Shown here piece by piece: positions 25,665 through 33,066 of a stretch of DNA of 64,000 bases. The position numbers and the translations under genes were made by a program. The notes beneath the pieces are model-generated. The model worked only from the letters and a program-made list of their open reading frames with translations, ran no database searches and was not told the origin of the DNA. Each line of letters starts with the position of its first letter. Position 1 is the stretch's first letter. The stretch comes from Bacteroidia bacterium (GTDB lineage: Bacteria > Bacteroidota > Bacteroidia > J057), in NCBI GenBank assembly GCA_041391665.1, contig JAWKNO010000002.1, forward strand, positions 2,108,001-2,172,000, read 5' to 3'.

Positions 25665-26708
25665 TCAGGTTGCTGTATCTGTTTCAACGATCTTTCCCAG
25701 TCCCATAAGGACGCTGCTGAGAGCTTCAGACATACCTTCCGTCTCTTCTGCATCCTGATAAACCCCCATGTGGGTAAATTTATCAATCCGTGCAGCTACC
25801 AGCGAAGGAATGTCGGCCTGCCCCAGCGTAGCGATGTCTGAAAGAATCTGCTTTTTCACTGCTTCAAAGGCTTTGGCAGTATCTTTATGAGCGCCGCCAA
25901 GAGGCTCTTTGATAATCCCGTCGATGATATGCAATTCGAGATTATCTGCTGCGGTAAGCCTAAGGGCTTCAGCCGCCTGCTCCTTGTTTTCCCAACTGCG
26001 CCATAGAATGCTGGAACAGGATTCCGGGCTAATGACGGAGTACCAGGTATTTTCCATCATATAGACACGGTCACCAACGCCAATTCCCAACGCACCGCCA
26101 GATGCACCTTCACCGATAACGATACAAATAATAGGTGTTTTAAGCATTGCCATTTCCAGAAGGTTTCGCGCGATGGCTTCCCCCTGCCCTCTTTCTTCGG
26201 CCTCCAGTCCGGGGTATGCACCCGGGGTGTCAATCAGCGCGACAACAGGGATACCAAATTTTTCAGCGAGCTTCATCAGGCGCAGCGCCTTACGGTATCC
26301 TTCGGGATTAGGCATCCCAAAATTTCTGTATTGACGTTCTTTGGTGGTGCGGCCCTTTTGTTGGCCAATAAACATAACCGGATGTCCGTCGATCTTCCCG
26401 AGTCCGCCGACCATTGCTTTATCATCGCGGAAGGTTCGGTCGCCAAACAGTTCGATGAACTCTTCAGAAATATGTGTGATATAGTCTAAGGCATACGGTC
26501 TTTCGGGGTGTCTGGAGATCTGAACTCTTTGCCAGCGGCTCAGATTGTTATATATATTCACCTTAAGATCGTGTATTTTTCGTTCCAGATCGGCCGATGC
26601 AGCATCCATCTCCACACCATTCTCCTCCGCGACCTTCTTCATCTCCCCCAGCCTGTTTTCCAACTCAACAATCGGCTTTTCGAAATCAAAGATATTATTC
26701 GGCGTCAT
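25665..26708 (-). CDS. accA: Acetyl-CoA carboxylase carboxyltransferase subunit alpha
   Basis: A 347-residue AccA. It forms, with AccD, the transferase that moves carboxyl from biotin to acetyl-CoA, giving malonyl-CoA. The N-terminal helical segment (FDFEKPIVELENRLGEMKKVAEENG) and QISRHPERPYALDYI are typical, and the crotonase-fold core has VALIDTPGAYPGLEAEERGQGEAIARNL and GEGASGGALGIGVGD. Length is about 25 residues above E. coli AccA through a C-terminal tail. accD is not in the window. The gene is followed 143 bp downstream (in genome order upstream on the map) by the gltA terminator, so the two are separate units. Confidence 0.95.
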   Translation of the reverse strand: MTPNNIFDFEKPIVELENRLGEMKKVAEENGVEMDAASADLERKIHDLKVNIYNNLSRWQRVQISRHPERPYALDYITHISEEFIELFGDRTFRDDKAMVGGLGKIDGHPVMFIGQQKGRTTKERQYRNFGMPNPEGYRKALRLMKLAEKFGIPVVALIDTPGAYPGLEAEERGQGEAIARNLLEMAMLKTPIICIVIGEGASGGALGIGVGDRVYMMENTWYSVISPESCSSILWRSWENKEQAAEALRLTAADNLELHIIDGIIKEPLGGAHKDTAKAFEAVKKQILSDIATLGQADIPSLVAARIDKFTHMGVYQDAEETEGMSEALSSVLMGLGKIVETDTAT

Positions 26709-26779
26709 ATCGTTACCTGTTTTCTTAAGTTGAAGTTACAAAAAAACTTTCATTCTAAGAAAGTCCTTTATCATTCATC

Positions 26780-26817
26780 TAAAAAATAAAAGGGGTTGGC
26801 AATCATTGCTAACCCCT
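26780..26817 (-). terminator. Intrinsic terminator of gltA
   Basis: Arms GGGGTT (26792-26797) and AACCCC (26811-26816) enclose a further GCAA/TTGC pairing with a 3-nt loop. Read on the minus strand the hairpin is followed by a run of T (the plus-strand AAAAAATAAAA at 26781-26791). It lies 34 bp past the gltA stop, so it fits gltA termination. Confidence 0.8.
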
Positions 26818-26850
26818 GCAAAAATAGTCAAATTTTTTGAGTAAACCAGT

Positions 26851-28137
26851 CTATCGGTTTTCTATTGATACATAATCTCTTTTGGCATAACCTGTATAGA
26901 TCTGTCTCGGGCGACCAATGGGCTCACCATGCTCGCGCATTTCTTTCCATTGTGTGATCCATCCCGGCATACGACCCAGAGCAAACATTACAGTAAACAT
27001 ATCTACAGGGATACCCATCGCCCGGTAAATAATGCCTGAGTAGAAATCCACATTAGGGAAAAGCTTGCGATCGGCAAAATAGGGATCTGCCAATGCAGCT
27101 TTTTCAAGACCTTTGGCTATATCAAGGATTGGGTCCTCAATATCCAGCTCGTCAAGAATTTTGTCTGCATATTTTTTGATAACCTTTGCCCTTGGATCGT
27201 AGTTTTTATACACCCTGTGTCCAAATCCCATCAGACGGAAGGGATCATTTTTATCTTTCGCTTTATTCAGATACCGGTCCGTATCTCCGCCATCATTATT
27301 GATTGCCTCCAGCATTTCGAGTACTGCCTGATTGGCACCCCCGTGAAGCGGTCCCCAAAGCGCATTATTGCCGGCGCTTACTGCTGCAAAAAGATTGGTA
27401 CCGGAAGAGCCTACAAAACGCACGGTAGAAGTCGAGCAATTTTGCTCATGATCTGCGTGCAATACGAGCAAAGTATCCAGGGCTTCTGCTATTCCTTCAT
27501 TTTCCTTACCATTCATCATATAAAGGAAGTTGGAAACGTATCCCAGTGAAGGCTTAGGATCAATATAGGGAAGCCCCTGCTTGCGGCGATAAATATAGGC
27601 TGAGATTGCCGGCATATGCCCCAACAAGCGGTAAATCGTACGCCAGCGAACCTTTTCGTCTTTCCAGGAGTCTTCAGATTCTGTATAAAAACCAGACAGT
27701 GAGGTCAATACTACGCTGAGCATGCCCATTGGATGGGTGTCATCTGGCAAAGCGGTCAAGATAGCCTTAATGCCTTCGGGGGGCTGGATATAGGCCATGA
27801 CATTAGCTTCAAAATCAGCAAGCTGCTGCTTGTTGGGCAGTTCTCCGAAATGTAATAAATAAGCAACCTCCAGAAAAGAAGCGGCACCGGCAAGCTGATC
27901 TATGGGATACCCGCAATGCTCAAGTATACCTTTTTCACCATCAATAAATGTAATAGTGCTGGTTGTAGAACCTGTATTCTTAAAGCCTGAATCGAGCGTA
28001 ATATAACCAGTAAGATCTCTCAGTTTGGAAATATCAATTGCTTTCTCATCGTATATTCCCGTCAATACTGGTAATGCAAAATTTTGCCCGTCAATCTTTA
28101 ATTCTACCGTCTCATCTGATTTTATGGTTAAGGACAT
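26851..28137 (-). CDS. gltA: Citrate synthase
   Basis: A 428-residue type II (hexameric) citrate synthase. It condenses acetyl-CoA and oxaloacetate in the TCA cycle. Signatures are FGHRVYKNYDPRAKVIKKYAD (about 308-328) with the catalytic His/Arg, HADHEQNCSTSTVRFVGSSG (about 230), and GPLHGGANQAVLEML. The C-terminal GRPRQIYTGYAKRDYVSIENR is standard for the bacterial type. The N-terminal extended beta domain (KSDETVELKIDGQNFALPVLTG) identifies the NADH-regulated Gram-negative type. Minus-strand promoter candidate TACTTTCG (one mismatch from TAnnTTTG) lies in the 128 bp upstream. Confidence 0.96.
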   Translation of the reverse strand: MSLTIKSDETVELKIDGQNFALPVLTGIYDEKAIDISKLRDLTGYITLDSGFKNTGSTTSTITFIDGEKGILEHCGYPIDQLAGAASFLEVAYLLHFGELPNKQQLADFEANVMAYIQPPEGIKAILTALPDDTHPMGMLSVVLTSLSGFYTESEDSWKDEKVRWRTIYRLLGHMPAISAYIYRRKQGLPYIDPKPSLGYVSNFLYMMNGKENEGIAEALDTLLVLHADHEQNCSTSTVRFVGSSGTNLFAAVSAGNNALWGPLHGGANQAVLEMLEAINNDGGDTDRYLNKAKDKNDPFRLMGFGHRVYKNYDPRAKVIKKYADKILDELDIEDPILDIAKGLEKAALADPYFADRKLFPNVDFYSGIIYRAMGIPVDMFTVMFALGRMPGWITQWKEMREHGEPIGRPRQIYTGYAKRDYVSIENR

Positions 28138-28265
28138 ATTATAATTTATTTGAGGAATAATAGCTACTATATGAAAATGACGAAAGTAAGTATTCTCTGA
28201 AGAAATTAAAAATTTGGTAATAAGGTTTTATAGGTGCTCTAACAAATGCCTTTGCGAAATTGTTT

Positions 28266-30188
28266 TCAAAAGGCATCGAGTTCTGCCAAACCCTCTCCAT
28301 AGCCTCCGTTTAGGATAGGAAACCGGCACCATGTCTTGGGATCCAGGTTCTCGTCGTCGAGGTGAAAAGATGGGGCATAACGCTCTCTTTTCCATTGATT
28401 GATGGACCAGAGCCTGAAAAATTTGCGGATATATCCCTTTAATATTTCATCTGGATAGCTCCCTCTCAGCGTCCTGAAAACTTCTACCGGAGACTTATAA
28501 TCGCGGATTGCACATTTTTCAATATCGTCAAGAATGGGGTATGGCATCAAGTCCGTTTCATCGGTCTGAGAATATGTGGAAGGCCTCAGTTCTGCCGTAG
28601 GCTGCAGGTGATTTACATAATGCAGTTGCGGTATTTTCAATTGATCTTCGGCCCAGCGAAGCCATTCGAGCAGGCTGTCTTTATCTATGCCTCCCAGTGG
28701 TGATAATCCGCCTGAAGTATCGCCATCCATCGTTGCATATCCTACGGCTGCCTCACTCCGGTTACTGGTCGTGATAAGCAGTGCTCTGTTGATATTGGCC
28801 AGCATCCAAATTCCGGGCGAACGGAGCCTCGCCTGAATATTTTGAAGGGTAATATCATCTTTTTCCCATGTCAGGGGTCTTCCAATCGCCGATTCGGCAA
28901 GGCCGATATATTGGCGGTGCAATGGTTCTACATTCCAGTTGTGAAAAGTTGCGCCCAGCCCCAGTGCCAGCTCTCTCGCACTTTGAAGGGTTTCTGCCCC
29001 GCTGTTTTGGGTCCCCTGATATACGCAGGTCAGCATTTGAGAAATCACAGACTTGTCGTCGTCCAGTCGGGCATAGCCAATCTTATTCAAAAACATCTCC
29101 CGCCCCAGCTCTGATTCTGCTCTTTCCAGCGCCTTTGCACATAATACCGCGCAGGTCGATGAGTCAGCGCCCCCACTCAACGACAACACAAACCCACGGC
29201 TGTAACTTTTTCTCATATAGTCAAACAGCCCCAGTGTCTCTGCCAGATAAAATTCTTCCTCCCGGCTTTCAAAAGGGAAAAGTTGGAGCGGTATATCCTG
29301 TGGGGCAGTTTCGGGTAAACTACCTTCAGCTACAATCAGGTTGTCGGGAAAATCAGGCTGAAAGCTAAACGATTTTTTCCGTGTGATACTCATTTTATCC
29401 ACATCCACCACAGCACTCAGTATCTGATAGTCCCGGAAAGAAAAACGCTGATTGCGGGCGAGCAATTCTCCTCCCTGGGCAATCATGATCTCCCCGTCAA
29501 AAATGATCCGCCCAGCATCGTTGCCGACAAGGTTGCTGTACACATAGGTACAGGCATAAGAGCGGGAAGCTTCGGTGACCAATCCCTTGCGAACCAGACT
29601 TTTGCCAAAAGCAAAATTAGACGCGCTCGGATTGAGAATCAGGTTCACATTATTTTTGTAATGGCGTTGGGCCGGACGGATCCCATTCCAGGCATCTTCA
29701 CAGATTTCCAATCCTATCCGTACGCCGTCCACTTCGAAGATCAAATCGCCAAACGGATATTCGTCTTCTCCCCATCGATACCAGACGACCGATTCTTCTT
29801 TCCACGGCTTAAACCAGCGGGGTTCGTAATAGATTCCGTCTCCGGCGAGCTCCTGCTTGGCGACAAAACCGAGCAATTGTTTATTAAAAATCACCGCCAC
29901 CACATTGTAAAGGCAATTTTCGTATTCCATCGGAAGCCCTACTGTAACCAATATATCCTCGCATTCGGGAATGATATCCATCAGGCTTTTCAGGCAGTTG
30001 TGAGTCAGATAATGACTAAAAAAAGTGTCTTCACAGCCGTATCCGCTGATGGCTAATTCGGGAAGACAAAGAATTTTTACCCCCAGCGAACGGGCTTCCC
30101 GGATCGCATCGCGGATATGAGAAAGATTGCCTGAAAAATCCAGCGGCGTTTGGTTAAGGCTTGCACCGGCGAGATGAATATATTTCAT
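28266..30188 (-). CDS. nadE: Glutamine-dependent NAD+ synthetase
   Basis: A 640-residue two-domain NAD synthetase, the last step of NAD formation from NaAD. I place the start at 30188 (MKYIHLAGASLNQTPLDF), because family N-termini begin this way; the frame is open nine codons further upstream. The glutaminase (nitrilase-fold) domain holds Glu in LCLPELAISGYGCED, Lys in AKQELAGDGIYY and Cys in GLEICEDAWNG. The synthetase domain has the P-loop LSLSGGADSSTCAVL (about 345-360) and TTSNRSEAAVGYATMDGDTSGGLSPLGGIDK. It is divergent from the NrtR regulator gene; an inverted repeat overlaps its -7 box, which is direct evidence for a shared control region. Confidence 0.96.
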   Translation of the reverse strand: MKYIHLAGASLNQTPLDFSGNLSHIRDAIREARSLGVKILCLPELAISGYGCEDTFFSHYLTHNCLKSLMDIIPECEDILVTVGLPMEYENCLYNVVAVIFNKQLLGFVAKQELAGDGIYYEPRWFKPWKEESVVWYRWGEDEYPFGDLIFEVDGVRIGLEICEDAWNGIRPAQRHYKNNVNLILNPSASNFAFGKSLVRKGLVTEASRSYACTYVYSNLVGNDAGRIIFDGEIMIAQGGELLARNQRFSFRDYQILSAVVDVDKMSITRKKSFSFQPDFPDNLIVAEGSLPETAPQDIPLQLFPFESREEEFYLAETLGLFDYMRKSYSRGFVLSLSGGADSSTCAVLCAKALERAESELGREMFLNKIGYARLDDDKSVISQMLTCVYQGTQNSGAETLQSARELALGLGATFHNWNVEPLHRQYIGLAESAIGRPLTWEKDDITLQNIQARLRSPGIWMLANINRALLITTSNRSEAAVGYATMDGDTSGGLSPLGGIDKDSLLEWLRWAEDQLKIPQLHYVNHLQPTAELRPSTYSQTDETDLMPYPILDDIEKCAIRDYKSPVEVFRTLRGSYPDEILKGYIRKFFRLWSINQWKRERYAPSFHLDDENLDPKTWCRFPILNGGYGEGLAELDAF

Positions 30189-30194
30189 GGATTT

Positions 30195-30217
30195 TTTTGT
30201 GTCAAATATACTCAAAT
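30195..30217. promoter_or_regulatory. Putative NrtR operator 1 over the nadE promoter
   Basis: An 8-7-8 inverted repeat: TTTTGTGT, seven bases, ACTCAAAT. It deviates at one or two positions from the perfect copy at 31070-31092. It covers the exact nadE -7 box TATATTTG (minus strand of 30203-30210) and lies 6 bp from the nadE start codon. Binding here would block RNA polymerase on nadE, while nrtR transcription, starting about 60 bp away, might be less affected. Assignment to NrtR is inference from position and repetition. Confidence 0.6.
30203..30210 (-). promoter_or_regulatory. Predicted -7 box of nadE
   Basis: The minus strand reads TATATTTG, an exact TAnnTTTG match. It gives a start point only a few bases before the ATG at 30188, which argues for a nearly leaderless transcript. 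It lies wholly within the inverted repeat at 30195-30217. Confidence 0.55.
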
Positions 30218-30277
30218 CTTTTTGCGATTGCCGAAACCCGACCGATTTTTATTATCTTTAGGCAAACTTTACAAGGA

Positions 30278-30994
30278 TTGACAGAGATACAGAACATATT
30301 ACTGGCGGTGGATGCCGTTGTTTTTGGCTATCACCCTGGCGAGGGGTTGTCGGTTCTGCTTGTCGAGCGCAGGTTTGATCCACATCAGGGGATGTGGGCG
30401 TTGCCGGGAGGATTTGTGCGTGATGACGAATCGCTGGAAGCCGCTGTCCAGCGCGAACTGAAGGAAGAAACAGGAATAGAAATGCGGTACCTGGAGCAGC
30501 TTTATACTTTTGGCAATCCGGGCAGAGACCTGCGGAGAAGAGTAGTTTCTGTCGCATATTTTGCCCTTGTCAGGCCGGAGGCTTTCCAGATTTCGGCGAG
30601 CTCGGATGCCTCGGATGTGCGCTGGTTTGATGTACAAAAACTTCCGGAACTCGCATTCGACCACAAAAATATTCTGGAAACGGCCATAGAAAGAGTCCGA
30701 AGTAAAGTTACCTATGAACCCATTGGCTTTAATCTGCTGGAGGAAAAATTCACCTTTGCAGAACTATTACGCCTCTATGAAACCATTCTGGGCGACAAAC
30801 GAAATATTGATCGCGCAAATTTCAAGAAAAAGCTCAAAAGCCTTGGCCTGATCGAAGAAGTCAACGAACGACGCAAACAGGCAGGCTCCGGTCGCCCCGC
30901 CCGCCTCTATCGATTTAATCTCACCCAATACGCAGAAAAAAAAGCACAGGGTATTTTTGAAGTGCTTTTCCCGCAATCTCCGGGAAAATCCTGA
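30278..30994 (+). CDS. nrtR: NrtR-type NUDIX transcriptional regulator
   Basis: A NUDIX-winged helix protein of 238 residues when started at the TTG at 30278 (TEIQNILLAVDAVVFGY); the frame is open upstream to an ATG at 30161, but that would run into nadE and give an N-terminus unlike the family. The NUDIX part has GYxPGEGLSVLLVERR, WALPGGFVRDDESLEAAVQRELKEETG. The C-terminus has FTFAELLRLYETILGDKRNIDRANFKKKLKSLGLIEE and GSGRPARLYRFN, the NrtR wHTH signature. Family knowledge: NrtR binds ADP-ribose or related nucleotides and represses NAD genes; a Bacteroides relative, AraR, controls arabinose genes instead. Divergence from nadE supports an NAD role here. Confidence 0.85.
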   Translation: MTEIQNILLAVDAVVFGYHPGEGLSVLLVERRFDPHQGMWALPGGFVRDDESLEAAVQRELKEETGIEMRYLEQLYTFGNPGRDLRRRVVSVAYFALVRPEAFQISASSDASDVRWFDVQKLPELAFDHKNILETAIERVRSKVTYEPIGFNLLEEKFTFAELLRLYETILGDKRNIDRANFKKKLKSLGLIEEVNERRKQAGSGRPARLYRFNLTQYAEKKAQGIFEVLFPQSPGKS

Positions 30995-31015
30995 GCATTT
31001 TTTCATTATTTTTTA

Positions 31016-31038
31016 ATTTGTGTATTTTTTACACTAAA
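31016..31038. promoter_or_regulatory. Putative NrtR operator 2 upstream of the SPFH gene
   Basis: ATTTGTGT, seven bases, ACACTAAA: same 8-7-8 layout, two mismatches in the right arm from the perfect copy. Centre-to-centre distance to operator 3 is 54 bp, close to five helical turns, which suits cooperative binding or a small loop. It lies directly after the nrtR stop codon. Confidence 0.55.
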
Positions 31039-31069
31039 ACTGAAACCCAGATTTTTTTACTCCGTATCT

Positions 31070-31092
31070 ATTTGTGTATAAATCACACAAAT
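31070..31092. promoter_or_regulatory. Putative NrtR operator 3, perfect inverted repeat
   Basis: ATTTGTGT, seven bases (ATAAATC), ACACAAAT: perfect 8-bp arms. It ends 18 bp before the SPFH start codon at 31111, so a bound repressor would overlap the promoter or the start point of the SPFH-NAD kinase-like operon. TCTATTTG at 31067-31074 is one mismatch from a -7 box and overlaps the left arm. Confidence 0.65.
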
Positions 31093-31110
31093 AACTTTTA
31101 TACCAAAACT

Positions 31111-32121
31111 ATGCTGGGATTTAAGTACATACGCTTCGACTCTATGGATTATGTGATCCATTTCCAAAATGGCAAAATCCGCCGCGAAGGCCGGGGTCTC
31201 ACCTTCCTGTATTTTGCGCCTCAGTCGTCAATCGCCGCGATTCCTGCCGGCAGCAATGACCTTCCGTTTATCTTTACAGAAACCACCCGCGATTTTCAGA
31301 CAATCACGATTCAGGGACAACTTACCTATAAAGTTGCGGACCCACATCAACTATCGCAGATGCTGGACTTCACGGTAGATGAAAAGCGGGTCTACCAGAC
31401 CGATGATCACGAAAAACTCGTTCAGCGCCTTGTAAACGAGGCGCACACCGCTACCGCAGCTTTTGTACACAGCCTCAGCCTTCGGGAATCTCTCCGCAGT
31501 CTGAAAGCCATTGAAGAGCATATAATCACGGGTCTCAGTGAATCGAAGGCTGTCATGATGCTCGGTGTCGAAATTCTCGGTGTGCATGTCCTCGCCGTGC
31601 GCGCTACCCCCGAAATGGCCCGTGCCCTTGAAGCAGAAACCCGCGAAGCGCTCCAACAGGAAGCCGATCAGGCGGTATTTGAAAGGCGCAATTTTGCCGT
31701 AGAACAGGAACGAAGAATCAAAGAAAGTGAGCTCAACACAGAAATCGCTATGGAAGAAAAACAAAAACAGATTTCTGAAAAACGAATGGAAACGGCTACG
31801 GTCGCTCAGGAAAACGAACGGAAAATCCGGGAGATGAAAATGCAGGCTGAAATCTCCTTAGAAAAACAGCGCCGCGAACTCACCAATCTTAAAGCCACCA
31901 ACGAAAAGGAAGCCGCCGACACCCAGGAATACGCCCTCCGGGCTTTGCTGAACCCTTACCGGGAACTGGACTGGCGCACGCTTATGGCTATTCATAGCGG
32001 GAAAATGGAAGCAGGGAGTCAGATTGCCATGGCTTTCCGCGAAATAGCTGCCAACGCTGACAAAATCGGCACATTCAACATTTCGCCCGACCTCCTCCAA
32101 TCGATCATTAAATCCAAATAG
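31111..32121 (+). CDS. SPFH/band-7 domain protein, soluble
   Basis: A 336-residue stomatin/prohibitin-type protein when started at the ATG at 31111 (MLGFKYIRFDSMDYVIHFQNG); upstream codons from a TTG at 31018 would lie inside operator 2 and are unlikely coding. The SPFH domain spans about 5-190 (FTETTRDFQTITIQGQLTYKVADPHQL, LREVRSL-like stretch SLRESLRSLKAIEEHII). A long charged coiled coil follows (about 195-285, rich in E, R, K, Q). The C-terminus is a helical tail of about 50 residues. There is no N-terminal membrane helix, unlike most stomatins. It precedes an NAD kinase-like gene by 15 bp, so the two form an operon. Confidence 0.82.
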   Translation: MLGFKYIRFDSMDYVIHFQNGKIRREGRGLTFLYFAPQSSIAAIPAGSNDLPFIFTETTRDFQTITIQGQLTYKVADPHQLSQMLDFTVDEKRVYQTDDHEKLVQRLVNEAHTATAAFVHSLSLRESLRSLKAIEEHIITGLSESKAVMMLGVEILGVHVLAVRATPEMARALEAETREALQQEADQAVFERRNFAVEQERRIKESELNTEIAMEEKQKQISEKRMETATVAQENERKIREMKMQAEISLEKQRRELTNLKATNEKEAADTQEYALRALLNPYRELDWRTLMAIHSGKMEAGSQIAMAFREIAANADKIGTFNISPDLLQSIIKSK

Positions 32122-32136
32122 GTATTCCCACAAATT

Positions 32137-33066
32137 ATGATAGATCAGGCCATCGTCATCCACGACAAAACCCGGCTCGAACAACTCATCGAAAGGTTTA
32201 ACTCCAAAGCCCAGGCAAAATTTTATATTGAGCGATCAGGCGGAAATTTCTACACCTATGAGGAGGAACACCAGGCATTTTATCAATCTCTCGATCAGGT
32301 AATCCGCACCCTTGGCAACCGGCTCAGATACAAGCGGATTCTTCGCGAATATTTACCTTCTTTTATCTTCGCGTCCAATCAGGTCATCCTGATTTTAGGC
32401 CAGGATGGCCTGGTAGCCAACGCAGCAAAATACGTGGATACGCAGCCGATTATTGGCATTAATCCGGATCCTCTCAGATACGACGGGGTACTCCTGCCGT
32501 TTACTCCTGGTAATTTTCTAACAGGCCTCACACAAGTTTTGGATAATGATTTCTCCGCCAGTTATGTAACCATGGCAGAAGCCCGGCTTAAAGACGGTCA
32601 GTCTCTGCTTGCGTTCAATGATTTGTTTATTGGCCCGGCCACTCACCGCTCTGCCCGGTACGAACTCCGGTTTCGGGGCCAGACAGAAATCCAGTCATCG
32701 AGTGGCATTATCGTTTCTACAGGTGCTGGTTCAACCGGATGGCTAAGTTCTGTGTTTAACATGGCGCAGAGTGTTTCACACATGATTTCCGGATCACAAC
32801 CCATCCAATCCCCTGCCCTGCCCTGGAATACCCGGGAATTGATATTTGTGGTAAGAGAACCCTTTCTGAGCAGACATTCAGCCATTTCGCTCACAGCTGG
32901 AAAAATTGCCAGTGGAGAAATGCTGGAAATAGAATCACGCATGCCACATCAGGGAGTGATTTTCAGCGATGGAATAGAATCCGACTTTCTCAGGTTTGAC
33001 TCCGGTGCAATCACACAGATCGGGATATCAGACCGGCAGGCTTGCCTGGTAAAAACGACTGATTAA
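32137..33066 (+). CDS. NAD kinase-like protein (divergent)
   Basis: A 309-residue protein of the ATP-NAD kinase fold. The usual GGDGT loop is GQDGLVANAAKYV (about 83-95); IGINPDPLRYDGVLLPF stands for the IGVNxGxLGFL motif; NDLFIGPATHRSARYELRF takes the place of the NE/D adenine-binding segment; STGAGSTGW is the GAGGS-TxW counterpart of TPTGSTAY. These variants resemble the NADK2-like or atypical branch more than the standard bacterial NadK. N-terminal 75 residues look specific. The expected reaction is NAD to NADP, but loop changes leave activity uncertain. It ends in a 4-bp TTAA overlap with the TonB receptor gene. Confidence 0.72.
   Translation: MIDQAIVIHDKTRLEQLIERFNSKAQAKFYIERSGGNFYTYEEEHQAFYQSLDQVIRTLGNRLRYKRILREYLPSFIFASNQVILILGQDGLVANAAKYVDTQPIIGINPDPLRYDGVLLPFTPGNFLTGLTQVLDNDFSASYVTMAEARLKDGQSLLAFNDLFIGPATHRSARYELRFRGQTEIQSSSGIIVSTGAGSTGWLSSVFNMAQSVSHMISGSQPIQSPALPWNTRELIFVVREPFLSRHSAISLTAGKIASGEMLEIESRMPHQGVIFSDGIESDFLRFDSGAITQIGISDRQACLVKTTD

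Noticed and set aside
30161..30277. Long N-terminus of the NrtR gene from an ATG at 30161.
   Set aside because: It overlaps the nadE start and the putative operator and has no NrtR-like residues; the TTG at 30278 starts at TEIQNILLAVDAV, as in the family.
31018..31110. N-terminal extension of the SPFH protein from a TTG at 31018.
   Set aside because: These codons overlap two operator-like repeats and are Ile/Thr/Lys-rich without a domain; the ATG at 31111 opens directly with the SPFH start.
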